A DNA stretch of 64,000 bases, taken from Agarophyton chilense (taxonomy: Eukaryota; Rhodophyta; Florideophyceae; Gracilariales; Gracilariaceae). The stretch is from NCBI GenBank assembly GCA_030374765.1, contig JARGXX010000006.1, positions 806,001-870,000 of the forward strand, written 5' to 3'. The position numbers were made by a program, and so were the translations under genes. The notes below the pieces were generated by a model. It was not told where the DNA came from and did not search any database. It worked only from the letters and a program-made list of their open reading frames with translations. Below are positions 55,070 through 64,000 of this stretch, piece after piece. Each line of letters starts with the position of its first letter. Within the stretch, counting starts at the first letter, position 1.

Positions 55070-55850
55070 TATGTGCACCCTTTCTTGCTCAAACTTTGTG
55101 CATTCGCATCAATAAATAGACAAAAGTCAGATCTCAGTCACAAAACAAACCCAAACCACATCAGCACGACACTCACCTCGATAGCGACCACTTATCTCAC
55201 ATCTCGCCCAATCTTGCCTCCCTGTTCTCTTGCAGCAGCAAACAAAGACAAGTTAGGTCTCCTTCCCTAAAGCATACAAGATACGATTGCAGCTCGCACT
55301 TTCCTGTGAATGCCAACACTGCCCGTTCAATCACTGTCGTAACAAGAAGGAAATATAATTCAGACTTCCACCAAAAATCGAAACCAGATTACTTCAATGA
55401 CGCACTCACCTCCGAAGAACCTTGCTTGGCCCAGTCCTTCTAGAATGTCCGTCTCCTCACCCAATCGTTCCTTTCTGTCGCTTCGCAGCAGCAAAAAATA
55501 ACATGTCAGAACTCATTCCCAAATCAATACCATACACCAGTAGCACTCGCACTTACCCGCACTTCCATCACTCCCCCTTCGTACAGCGTCGCCCTCACTG
55601 TCGTAACAATAAACAAATACAAGTCAGATCTCCGTCAATAATAGAAAGAAATTTCCTCAGCGACGCACTCACCTCCTAAGCAACTTGCTTGATTCACTTC
55701 CTTCAAGGAGGTTCCCCTCCCAACCCAATCTTTCCTCTCCGTCGTTTCGCAGCAGCAAACAAGAACATGTCAGATATCCTTCCAAAATCTCTACGAGACA
55801 CCAGTAGCACTCGCATTCAACTTTAACTCAACGAATCCTGCCCCCAAAGC
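55070..55850. repeat. degenerate tandem repeat, period about 260 bp (two about 130-bp half-units)
   Basis: The block around 'CGCAGCAGCAAACAA' with a following 'GTCAGATCTCC'-like segment recurs near 55232, 55487 and 55752. The alternate block 'CACTGTCGTAACAA' ... 'GACGCACTCACCTCC' recurs near 55335 and 55596. The repeats are 75-85% alike by eye. No ORF spans them. Confidence 0.65.
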
Positions 55851-56110
55851 GAAACAATCCATCACATATGTTGAGCAATACTGACGGTCATTCCGAATCG
55901 GGGAATTGAACCAGCCATAATCCAGTTCGGATCATTTGAAGATCGAAGGTCGGAAGAGGATACCGTGAGTGCAATCGAACACATGTCATTTGTTGAAGGC
56001 ATTAATGTCAATCTCGGCTGGTTCACAAGAAAGAACACACCTGCATCTCATTCTCGTTTGTTTCTTGCATCACCTTTGCCAAACATACCTCTTCGGCGCG
56101 TATATTGCAT

Positions 56111-56533
56111 TTAAGCCTTTTTGAAGGATGATAACATGGTTACATTCAGGAGATCTCCTGAAAAGAATGAAGGTTCGGCGTTTGAGAATAAAGAGACACG
56201 TTTTCCGTGACTCTTTTCAATTGAACGGAATGGTTGCATTCTTCGTCCGTTTCTTTTCTGCTTTCCTTGTTCCCTTCCTTTTCTATCCGGAATTGCTGTG
56301 GGTCGAGGTCTCATTTCGTCTAGCACTGTCTGTGAGAACTTTCTGATTGGTGATTCTTCGACAAGCCTGCGAGGACTTTCGAATGCTGGAGAAACTATGG
56401 TTCTTGGAATCATGCGCTTTGCCCGTTTTCGAGGAGGCCCTGTTTCCCCCGCAGTTTTTTCTGCTATTATCTGATGTAAACTGGATTCCTCATCCCTTGT
56501 GGAAACTAAAGTCTCTGTTTCCTGGGATATCAA
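56111..56533 (-). CDS. hypothetical basic protein
   Basis: 140 codons, rich in Arg, Lys, Ser and Pro, with a 'RKRAKR' nuclear-localisation-like cluster near residue 36. No domain recognised. It lies just downstream of the RBR relic on the same strand and could be its eroded 3' end, or a chance ORF. Confidence 0.25.
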   Translation of the reverse strand: MISQETETLVSTRDEESSLHQIIAEKTAGETGPPRKRAKRMIPRTIVSPAFESPRRLVEESPIRKFSQTVLDEMRPRPTAIPDRKGREQGKQKRNGRRMQPFRSIEKSHGKRVSLFSNAEPSFFSGDLLNVTMLSSFKKA

Positions 56534-56568
56534 TTTTCACATTGGATACATTCTAGAGCGATCGTTCT

Positions 56569-57224
56569 TCACAGGGTTATTAGAGATAATCGAGATATTG
56601 GACAATTTCTGGTGTGAACCCTCTCCCAGATACGGGAGAGTTTCTTTTCTAGGACGGCCACGGTAGGTACTGGACACTTGTCATCTCCATGACCTTCGCT
56701 GAAGCATCGAGGGCACACCTGCGTGTCGCAATCCGGGCAGGTCATGTTCGCGGTATTGACGCATAGTTTTGCGCACATTGCACCGCAACAGTTTCCAACA
56801 TCCCACCTTTGAACACCATGCTGCGGTAGGGTCGCTTCCATGCTTCATCTTGGAGCGAAAGAAAAGACACCTTTTGTATTCGAGCTCTCCCCGCGATATT
56901 TCTCACATCGGCGTTGGGGATGAGCTCATGGCACAGAAAACAGGAGAGATGGTTGACATCACCGTCCTCGATTTTGACGCGAAACCACGAGCGGAGACAG
57001 TGATGACAGGCGGTGGTGCGGCATTGCGGGCATGGGCGTAAAGGGGACGAATCTGGATGAAAACAGATTTCGCATCTTGCGTCGTCGGATTAGGGAGGGG
57101 AGGGCACACCAGTGTCGGTGAGAAAGTCAGGGTCGTGGGGGTGGAAGCGCGCCAAACTGAAGTGGTGAGCGACGGACTGAAACTGCACGGGCAGGAAGTC
57201 GGGAAACTCGGCATCGTCGGCGCT
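56569..57224 (-). pseudogene. RBR (RING-between-RING) E3 ubiquitin ligase-like gene, decayed
   Basis: An exon beginning after a TTCCTTCCAG acceptor (57225) reads an acidic/aromatic stretch, hits TAA at 57090-57092, then gives 'CEICFHPDSS', 'CPQCRTTACHHCLRSWF', 'KIEDGDVNHLSCFLC', a RING1-type Cys/His array with the I-x-x-G spacing of RBR ligases. After a frameshift near 56830 it continues with 'TCPDCDTQVCPRCFSEGHGDDKC', an IBR-type Cys cluster. A likely first exon with a hydrophobic start (57619 to about 57290) precedes it. The TAA and the frameshift indicate a pseudogene. RBR proteins transfer ubiquitin through a Cys in RING2, which is not visible here. Confidence 0.6.
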
Positions 57225-57983
57225 CTGGAAGGAAGAGAGGCATCGGTTTGCACAAGAACGTCAGTAGGGCCAAACCGGCCGGAGAGGCGATGCGGCGCCA
57301 TGCTAAGCGACGGAGGAGGGAGGAGGAATAAGGAGTGAGGGGGCGAGGGGGGCAGATGGGGCAGATGAGGTGCGGTGCCGGATGATAGATCGATGCTTTG
57401 GGATCCGGGGCCTGTTCGAGGTGGCGGCACGTTGAGAGGTGAAGAAGATAGGCTCAGAATCTGGTCCGAAGAGCTGCCTCCGTCATCCGCCTCAGAAATT
57501 GAAAAAAATGGATGGCCATCACTTGGTTGAGACTGACTCAGATGAAAAAGTGAAAAGGTACACAAAAAAAAGATGAATCCAGCCCTCATGATCTTCGGTG
57601 AAGTCGATACCCGTACCAAACCTTGATCAAGACATAGGCACAGTTATTGTATCATTTGCAGTAAGGCGCTAAAGAGAGTTTTTCCGGCTCTCAATGCAGA
57701 GGGCATTCAGGTGATCGCTCTGCCCTCCATCTTTTTTCGGCGGCAGATTCATACGATGGAACGAAGGTTCAGGAGGCTTGGCTGTCAGTGCATGAAATCA
57801 AGACCCGAGACTTTGACTTAAAACTGCTGAGGAGTTGTTTTTTGCATCACATGGAAGTGGAGCGTGATGACTGGTGGGGGTACTTGAAGTTCGAATGAAT
57901 TCTGATCCTGAAGTTCCAGAAAAGACCATTGGATGTGACCTGAGTTCATGTTGGCCAAGATTTCTGATACCACCGCCCAATAA

Positions 57984-60146
57984 CTATTCTTGAAATCTAG
58001 GGTTAGATCGACTTCGGAAATAGGCTGGTTTTCGATATGAGTTCGCGAACCATCGAAAGGTATTCCCTCCCAAAATGTGGGAATGGCCAGTCGGAAGACC
58101 GAAATAATTGATTGAGTGATTTTCTGTAGAACCTAACCTGTCTTCGCCCGGCTTGTTGCTCTTTTGGGGCGAAGGAACAAAAATCGGGCGGCCTCCGTCA
58201 AGGTTTTCATTTCGCTCTTCTTCAACTCTTAGCATTGAAAAGTGCTTTGTCGTTTCCCCAACAAATGAAGCAACCTCGGACACCATTCGCAAACAATTTG
58301 CTTCCATGCTATCTGTCATAAATAATCTCACAGCGCCGAAGGCTGCTTTGATGTCCACCTCAAGACAGCTCTTAGATTTGGCATCGTTTGGTTTCCTGGA
58401 TGAGCTGGTCTTACAAAGAAACACATTTACGTGTACCAATTCTTGTCCACTGATCTTCAGCGAGATATTACGTAAGGCCAAATCCATGGATTCTATACAA
58501 TGAACCTCTTCATCTCGCAAAGTGCCGACTATGAACCATTGTGGCGGATCCCTCTCGGTGAGTGTTTCTCGCATTTCATTGAATCGAACTCCGCTGCCCA
58601 CTTTCTTGAAGCATTTCTCACATCCAAAAAAAAGATAAACATCTGCTACATTTCTTTGGTACACAGCAGGTAATGTTGTGGATAGATATCTATTCCATAC
58701 GCTTTCCAGTACTTCCATTTGAAGCTGCTGTAGTGAACCATAGTTAAGAGCTAGAGTTCTAAGAATGAGAAGAAGCACTGAGGCAGCTTTCCCGAAAGCG
58801 GTGTACGCTGAAAGAGAGAAATCCTTCGACCCAAGAGTGAACGACTAAATTTGGATATTAAAGTGTTGTTCTTTTGCTTTTGGTGATTGAGGCGGTAGTT
58901 CTTTTCATACCTATCATTGTTACCGATAACATGATTGCGTAAAATGAACAAAATCCTCTGGGCAACTCCGATTTCCTTAATATCGATTTCTCGCCAGTAA
59001 TACTGGAGAACAATTGAAGGGATGGAGCTGCATGATACTGTTCTCATTGAGGAGAACCCAGGTACTGTTTCGGAGATGGTGTTTGATTGCTTGCTGCAGC
59101 GTTTCTGATCGCCTTCGGATGCATTTAACAAAACAGAACTGAAGCAATGCATCCCTTGCGGAAATGCCAAAATAAATGTAGCCGCACCTCTTCGTGCACT
59201 CGCGAATCTATTTGCATCCATTGGATTCACGTCTGCGGGAGGAAGATCGTGTACTGATACTTCGGCGGTCTCAAGTGTTTTGATAGAATAAGAGTGAGGT
59301 GCGTGAAGCAACAACTGTTCTGAAAGTTCAGTTCTTCTCTTTGATTCATAACCGGTCCACAAGGTTAATAAGCCGTCAACATCCTGGGAAATATCTCGAT
59401 TATTACCGTCAATTTCCAAACCATGGTTGTACCGTGACAATCTTTCTTGCATTCGAGTTATAATGTCATTAACGACATCTACTCAGGACGGAAATATCCT
59501 CACAACTATGGGGCTGGGAAGTGATACCGATATTGATACAACTCGCGTCAAGGCTGTGTCAAAGTCTTTCTTCTGAGTCTTAGAAATGGGCATCTTTTTC
59601 GCATTCGAGACGAAATCCCACCAATCTTGATTAGCAGCAATGGTTGCTTGAGGTTCTGTGGAGCCTGTAGTTGTAGAAACGGCTTTTGTTATTCATCGTG
59701 GAATGTGCTTTCTAAAACTCATCAGAAAGCGCCGTTATATGCCCTTCTGGAAGTAACTTAATGCGAGAGGACCAGATTGAGGGTCTGTACTCCATTCGGG
59801 TATCCAGATTTGCTCTTCTACATTACCCTATTTTCCTTAGGACTCCCATGGTGTTGAATAGATTTGAAGAAGATTTTGTTCCGAGTGCAGTCGCATGTGA
59901 CACTTGGGCTAGCATAGTTGCCTCATCTACCCATGGAGGAAGATTCTCGTCCCAAGAAATCATGACTTCAAGTGTTAATTCCTGAATCAAGAAAAGGCTT
60001 CGCGAGGCTAGGCTTTCGGTGGCAAATGTAGAGGTGACAAAACGCATGCCTGAACAAATGGAAACGTGCGAAATAGCTCGGAGTAATTTAGGGACTGCTG
60101 TTTGCCAAAAGAGATCGTTTGGACCTCTTTCGGCACGGTTCGACAT
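57984..60146 (-). pseudogene. unidentified conserved-looking gene with intron, decayed
   Basis: Continuous protein-like reading from 60146 to 57984. The first part is helical ('LFWQTAVPKLLRAISHV'), crossing TAA (59823-59825) and TAG (59712-59714). After a frame change it passes 'ANQDWWDFVSNAKKM' and TGA (59483-59485) and is then open from 59452. A 116-nt intron (58923-58808, donor GGTAACA, acceptor CTCTTTCAG) joins the two long ORFs in phase to give about 445 codons. A 'CEKCFKKV' Cys pair near the middle recalls the zinc ribbon of RPA1-like OB folds, but I do not recognise the family. The good intron shows it was a real gene; the three stops suggest loss of function upstream. A shorter product from 59452 is possible. 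Confidence 0.5.
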
Positions 60147-60336
60147 TGCCAGCTAGCGGATATACGTAGATGGCATGTATTACGAGGCGTAATTTATCTC
60201 CCAGTGCGCGATTGGTGAAGAATAAAACGGCGGGACCTAGAAGACGTAGGAGAACAATAACGACCGCTATGATCCATAGCACGAGCGCAAAAAGGAACAG
60301 AGCAAATGGGAAGAACGAAGCGTCCTGAGAAGACAT
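60088..60336 (-). CDS. small putative membrane protein
   Basis: Starting at the internal ATG 60336, 82 codons give a single strongly hydrophobic segment (about residues 8-38, Phe/Ala/Leu/Ile/Val) followed by a basic tail. The longer ORF from 60672 adds 112 codons of Cys/Arg/Ser-rich sequence that does not look coding. Its 3' end overlaps the start of the decayed gene at 60146. Function unknown; it could be chance. Confidence 0.3.
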   Translation of the reverse strand: MSSQDASFFPFALFLFALVLWIIAVVIVLLRLLGPAVLFFTNRALGDKLRLVIHAIYVYPLAGNVEPCRKRSKRSLLANSSP

Positions 60337-61807
60337 GGACGGGTGGGCGGCATCTATGCTGCCGGCGGAGCTGTATAATTCCGAAAAAGAAAACAACACA
60401 GCAACACGTGGACAACGGCGAACGGGGGGCTCGGAAAAGACGGCGGCAGTTGAGCAGCGATGGGAAGCAGAAGCGAGGATAACAGTGAATGGTTGTAAGG
60501 GACTACGGAAAGGTTGAGGAAGCACAAGCAGCAGCGCGCACACGCGGTTATGGCGAAGATGAAGCATACCATTCACTCGCAAGCGAAGAAGGGACCCAGA
60601 ATGAGCCGTGATTTCGAATGAGGCATCCGCGCAGAAGAATGCTTGGCGGCGGCATCGCACAGCGCGCAACATTGTACCGGTGGAGATGTGCTTGCGGGCC
60701 GTGAAGAGCAGCTACATTTCAAAAATGATCAAAGCCACGATTTCACCGCCGATATCCGCCAGTAGCAGCCAGTAGCAGCCAGTAGCCGCAACATCTACTT
60801 TTCTCGCGCATTTCTCCTACTCGCCTTGCCATCAACGTTGCTCACTGGAATTGATCTCTTTGTTGCGCAGCAGCTCTTCGCTAGCTCTGCGTAGGCCCCG
60901 TGGTGTAGCGGCTTCGCGTGTCTTCTGTGTGACCATTGCCCCTGTCCGTCCGTGTGCTCACCTCCTTCATTTGCGTTCATGGTGAAGCTTCCTGACGCGG
61001 CGCACGGTAGCTGGCGTTCCCGACGACACTTTGTTCGACGCCATTTCGTTCGTGATGGCCTGCGATGAGACCTCTCTTCTGTTTCTTCCTTGCGCCCCGA
61101 CCTTTCGCACGGCCATGGCCCATGGTCGTGGTCGCATGGTCATGGCCGCACGGTTTTGGTTGCCTGGTTCTCTACCCTCCTGCCGCACTCTTCTTGCACT
61201 CCCGTCAGCTTCTCCGCAGCATGTTTTCACCAGTCTCACCCTGATCGCTGCTCTCGTCGCTCCACAAGCATATCGATAATGCCGCTATGTGAGGCAAAGC
61301 TCGACAAAGCGTTACAAACCTCACACGGTGGAAAGCTATTTCATCCGCGCTCTTACTAACTATCTATCTTTTATATCGTCCAATTTCCCACAGAATCAAG
61401 TCCCAACACTGAATCGTGTGCGAAATCACCACGCGGTATATCGCTTTGAGTTCACTTTGGGTGGCCATGAATCCCACGTCCACTGCAAACACTGCACATT
61501 TCCCCTCCGCTCGGTGGATCCCGAGTGCGTCTTTGAGCACATAAAATCTTGAACGCGACGCTTGCGTCTCTCACCAGGCTCCTCTTGCGGGTCTTTCCTC
61601 ATGAGCCTGTAGTGTATCATCTTTGGAGCGATACCCACCGTTGCAACCGACTGTAGAATCTTATGAATCCGGGAGTCATGCACAGAGGAGAGCGAAACCG
61701 CCATGTTCTGCGAAACTCATGACCATTGGCTCAACCGCCCGTATCGCGATCCTCACTCCCTCCACCAAACAGGCATGCGCTGCGCTCTCATATGCCACAT
61801 GTTAGAC
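60337..61807. other. no gene recognised
   Basis: Contains a triplicated 'CAGTAGC' cluster near 60758-60786. ORFs at 61031-61279, 61289-61552 and 61703-61990 (plus strand) have no family features; the last is the shadow of the GH16 relic on the minus strand. Confidence 0.45.
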
Positions 61808-62641
61808 TCCACCCGTTTGGAGTTTGTAAGAGTTTATCAGCTGCACTACGACGCTCGGCATCCCGAACCAGTTAGGCATCGTCTCACAATCGAACTGTAC
61901 CCACATTTCCTCGTGCCAGTGTTCATAAGGAAGTTGTCGAACGACATTGCCATTCACAATGCGTCTAATGTATTCCAGCGTCTAGTGTAGTGCCGCGATG
62001 AATGTCTCATCAGAAACTGGGAACGGCAATGTTGTGGCTTGAGGGTGATGCAATTTTCTTTCCAGAATTTGACCACCCTTGCGGAACACATGTGCGTTTA
62101 TGGTGTACTTACGGTCGTAACTGCACTTTCCACTCACCTCGAACACATCGATTTCGTTCCACGTCTGAGGGTCGTTGCGGGCGAACCAGAAAGAACTTGC
62201 AACACAGGAGTCTGCCGGCTCCACTTTTGCTTCGAAATATCCATATCTCACCTTTGTCGTGCTTCAAACAAACGCGTTTGTGAATATGTGGTAGTCCGGG
62301 GGATAACCAGCCAGAGGCGCTTGTAGACGCGAGTGAAGCTGCAGACAATCGTCTCCAACCGTCACATTCTCCCTGTTAATCCATCCAGGAGGTCGGCTCT
62401 TCCAATTTCTGTTGAATGGCTCCCGCTTGTCGGGGTTCAGGGCATTGCCTTCGAAGTCGTCACTTACGCTCTCTATCAAAGTCCAGTCTCCTTCCTTTCC
62501 AGAGGGCCGCGAAGGAACTCGATCCAATAATCGATCCAGTAAGCCCATTGTCTCGTGCTTGACGTTGTGCCACTTTTCTTGACGCGATTGGTTTTCAACG
62601 CCCCCGAGCCTTTCAACAGTTTTTTCATATCTGAGTTTCAC
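61808..62641 (-). pseudogene. second GH16 glycoside hydrolase, two premature stops
   Basis: One reading frame runs from 62641 to 61808 with a TGA at 62264-62266 and a TAG at 61982-61984. Landmarks match the intact GH16 at 11042-11911: 'DDFEG', then 'KVRYGYFEAKV', the catalytic 'NEIDVFE', and after the TAG 'YIRRIVNGNVVRQ' and 'MPNWFGMP'. The TAG stands where GH16 proteins usually have Trp (TGG to TAG). Because the frame is otherwise intact and the catalytic residues survive, the loss is recent. The N-terminal 40 residues are basic with no signal peptide. Confidence 0.82.
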
Positions 62642-62958
62642 AAAAATCCGCTTTCCGGCCGGTGTCAGTACCTAGCTAGCAACTGGCCAGCGCAAACCGC
62701 GTCACCATTGAAGACTTAGCACACACCATGACCGGCTGCTGAATTGCACCGTGAACGAGAATATGAGCGGTCTCGGCCAACTTTGGAGTCGAACATTTTC
62801 ACACAACGCTTACATGCGCCCTTGTGCATGGCTCACGCTGTTTGGATATCGGAGGCGCGATGGGGACTTTTCACGTAGTTTGTTGGTCAGTCTCTCAGTT
62901 GCCCCTCTCGCGTCTGTTTTCGTCTTCACTGCTTTGGAGCACCCGTCTTTGAAGCAAT

Positions 62959-64000
62959 ATGTACAACTACGTCGTCACCACGCACAAGGCGTCGTGCGTC
63001 TGATACACAGCCGTGGGAAGCTTCTTGGATCCGGATCAGCGTAACCTGCTCGTTGCTAAGGTCAGCTACATTCAAGTGTATACCGTAACCAAGGAAGGGC
63101 TGGCATGTGTCATTGAACTTCCAATTCATGGAACTATTTCCGGTATGCACCTCATGCGAGTCCCGGGTGAGACACAGGACCAACTTATCGTCATCACGGA
63201 AAAGTACAAGTTATGTATATTGCGCTGGAACTCCGTCGAGTCTCGATGTCATGTTGTGTCGTTCGGCGATATACAAGACCATTTTGGTTCTAGTGTAGTT
63301 GCCGAGCGTATGAGCATTGTCGACCCCAAGGCCAAATGTATGGCGCTTCATCAGTACAAGCGTCTGCTAGAAGTAGTTCCCACCGAACGTGATGCTGACA
63401 AAACCGCCTTTAACGCCAGGCTCCTTGAGGACACCATCTTCGACATGGTGTTCCTCCACGGCTTTCAGTATCCCACTGTAGGCGTCTTGTGTGCTCATGG
63501 AAAAACAAGCCGCGAGTTGCGAACGTACGAAATCCGTATGAACGACCAAGACGTTGCGGAGGGTTCGTGGAAGAGCGCAACGCTGGACATTACCGCCTCC
63601 AAACTCATTGCTGTCCCAGATCCCATAGGCGGCGTTCTCATATTTGGAAAAGACTTTGTGACATACCTTACGGCTCATGGTGGGCAAATATCGCAACCAT
63701 TCGAGGCCGCAATCATAACTGCCGTGGGCAAATTGGGTGAGCAAGGCACAAGGTACCTCATCTGTGATCAGAAGGGCTGTCTTAGCATTCCTTTGCTTAT
63801 CACAGACCAAAAGAATACCATTACCAGTATCAAACTAGAAGCAGTTGGCGAGAAAAGTACTGCCTGTTGCATCTCTTGTTTGGACAGTGCGTTCGCGTTC
63901 ATCGGATTTAATACCGGCGATTCACAGCTTCTTCGTCTAGGACGTGAGAGAAACGAAGAAACTGAAAATTTTGTGGAAATTGTACAAACTTACCCTCACT
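62959..64000 (+). CDS. DDB1: DDB1 (UV-damaged DNA-binding protein 1), 5' part, one in-frame TGA
   Basis: From ATG 62959 the product begins MYNYVVTTHKASC, matching the MSYNYVVTAQKP start of DDB1. After TGA at codon 15 (63001-63003) the frame stays open to the window end (332 codons). It carries the beta-propeller A pattern: 'NLLVAK', 'VYTVTKEGL', 'RMSIVDPK', 'LLEVVPTERD', 'FNARLLEDTIFDMVFLHG', 'TYEIRM', 'LIAVPDPIGGVLIFG', 'RYLICDQKG' and 'GFNTGDSQLLRL'. DDB1 is the adaptor of CUL4 E3 ligases and part of the UV-damage sensor. No intron is seen in this part. The TGA could be a lesion, an assembly error or a site bypassed by using another start; the rest shows no decay. Confidence 0.85.

Noticed and set aside
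60894-60970. tRNA-like start (GTGGTGTAGCGG)
   Set aside because: No T-arm or acceptor pairing could be built.
61703-61990. 95-codon plus-strand ORF
   Set aside because: It is antisense to the C-terminal part of the GH16 pseudogene, whose minus-strand frame has clear family motifs.
62264-63003. Reassigned or readthrough UGA codon (TGA in both GH16 copy 2 and DDB1)
   Set aside because: TAA and TAG interrupt neighbouring genes in the same way, and TGA serves as an apparent normal stop elsewhere, so a special meaning of TGA is not needed.

Overview
The window looks like nuclear DNA of a eukaryote with short, sparse introns. My best guess is a florideophyte red alga of the Chondrus type. The grounds are GH16 glycosidase genes of the E-x-D-x-x-E type, two tRNA-Ala genes with an extra segment in the T-loop (ectopic tRNA introns are known from cyanidialean red algae), small single-exon secreted proteins, introns of about 70-120 nt, and a large load of Ty3/gypsy-like LTR elements. 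This assignment is inference. No rRNA, CRISPR or bacterial operon structure was seen.

Layout. 1-7917 is the 5' part of a Ty3/gypsy element on the minus strand (914-bp LTR at 7004-7917, PBS, gag, pol; the 3' LTR lies off the left edge). 8-33 kb is host DNA. It holds a hypothetical ORF, a dead Tc1/mariner copy, an intact GH16 gene, two convergent tRNA-Ala(AGC) genes, three copies of a small inverted-repeat (MITE-like) element, a spliced C2H2 zinc-finger gene, a PIF/Harbinger transposase relic, two paralogous secreted proline-rich proteins, a heat-shock-element-like promoter block, a secreted NTR/TIMP-like protein and a large secreted beta-propeller protein. 33762-45539 is a second Ty3/gypsy-like element (minus strand, two 468-bp LTRs, heavily decayed). 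It carries a long ORF on the opposite strand between integrase and the 3' LTR. That antisense ORF is split by a 914-bp solo LTR of the first element family, flanked by the 5-bp target duplication GAGGG.

45.5-63 kb is a graveyard of decayed host genes: a Myb/SANT-like protein, possible WD40 (CAF-1 p60-like) traces, a sirtuin, cobalamin-independent methionine synthase (METE) without its catalytic half, an RBR-type E3 ligase, an unidentified protein and a second GH16. The window ends inside DDB1, which is open to the right edge except for one in-frame TGA at codon 15.

The most unusual signals are: a dense series of ACC-N5-GGT interrupted palindromes in element 2 (15 exact copies in 34166-35250, where chance predicts well under one); the T-loop insertion in both tRNA-Ala genes; a METE pseudogene, which bears on vitamin B12 dependence; the antisense ORF in element 2; and a tendency for premature stops to sit where a C-to-T change in CAA, CAG or CGA would explain them.
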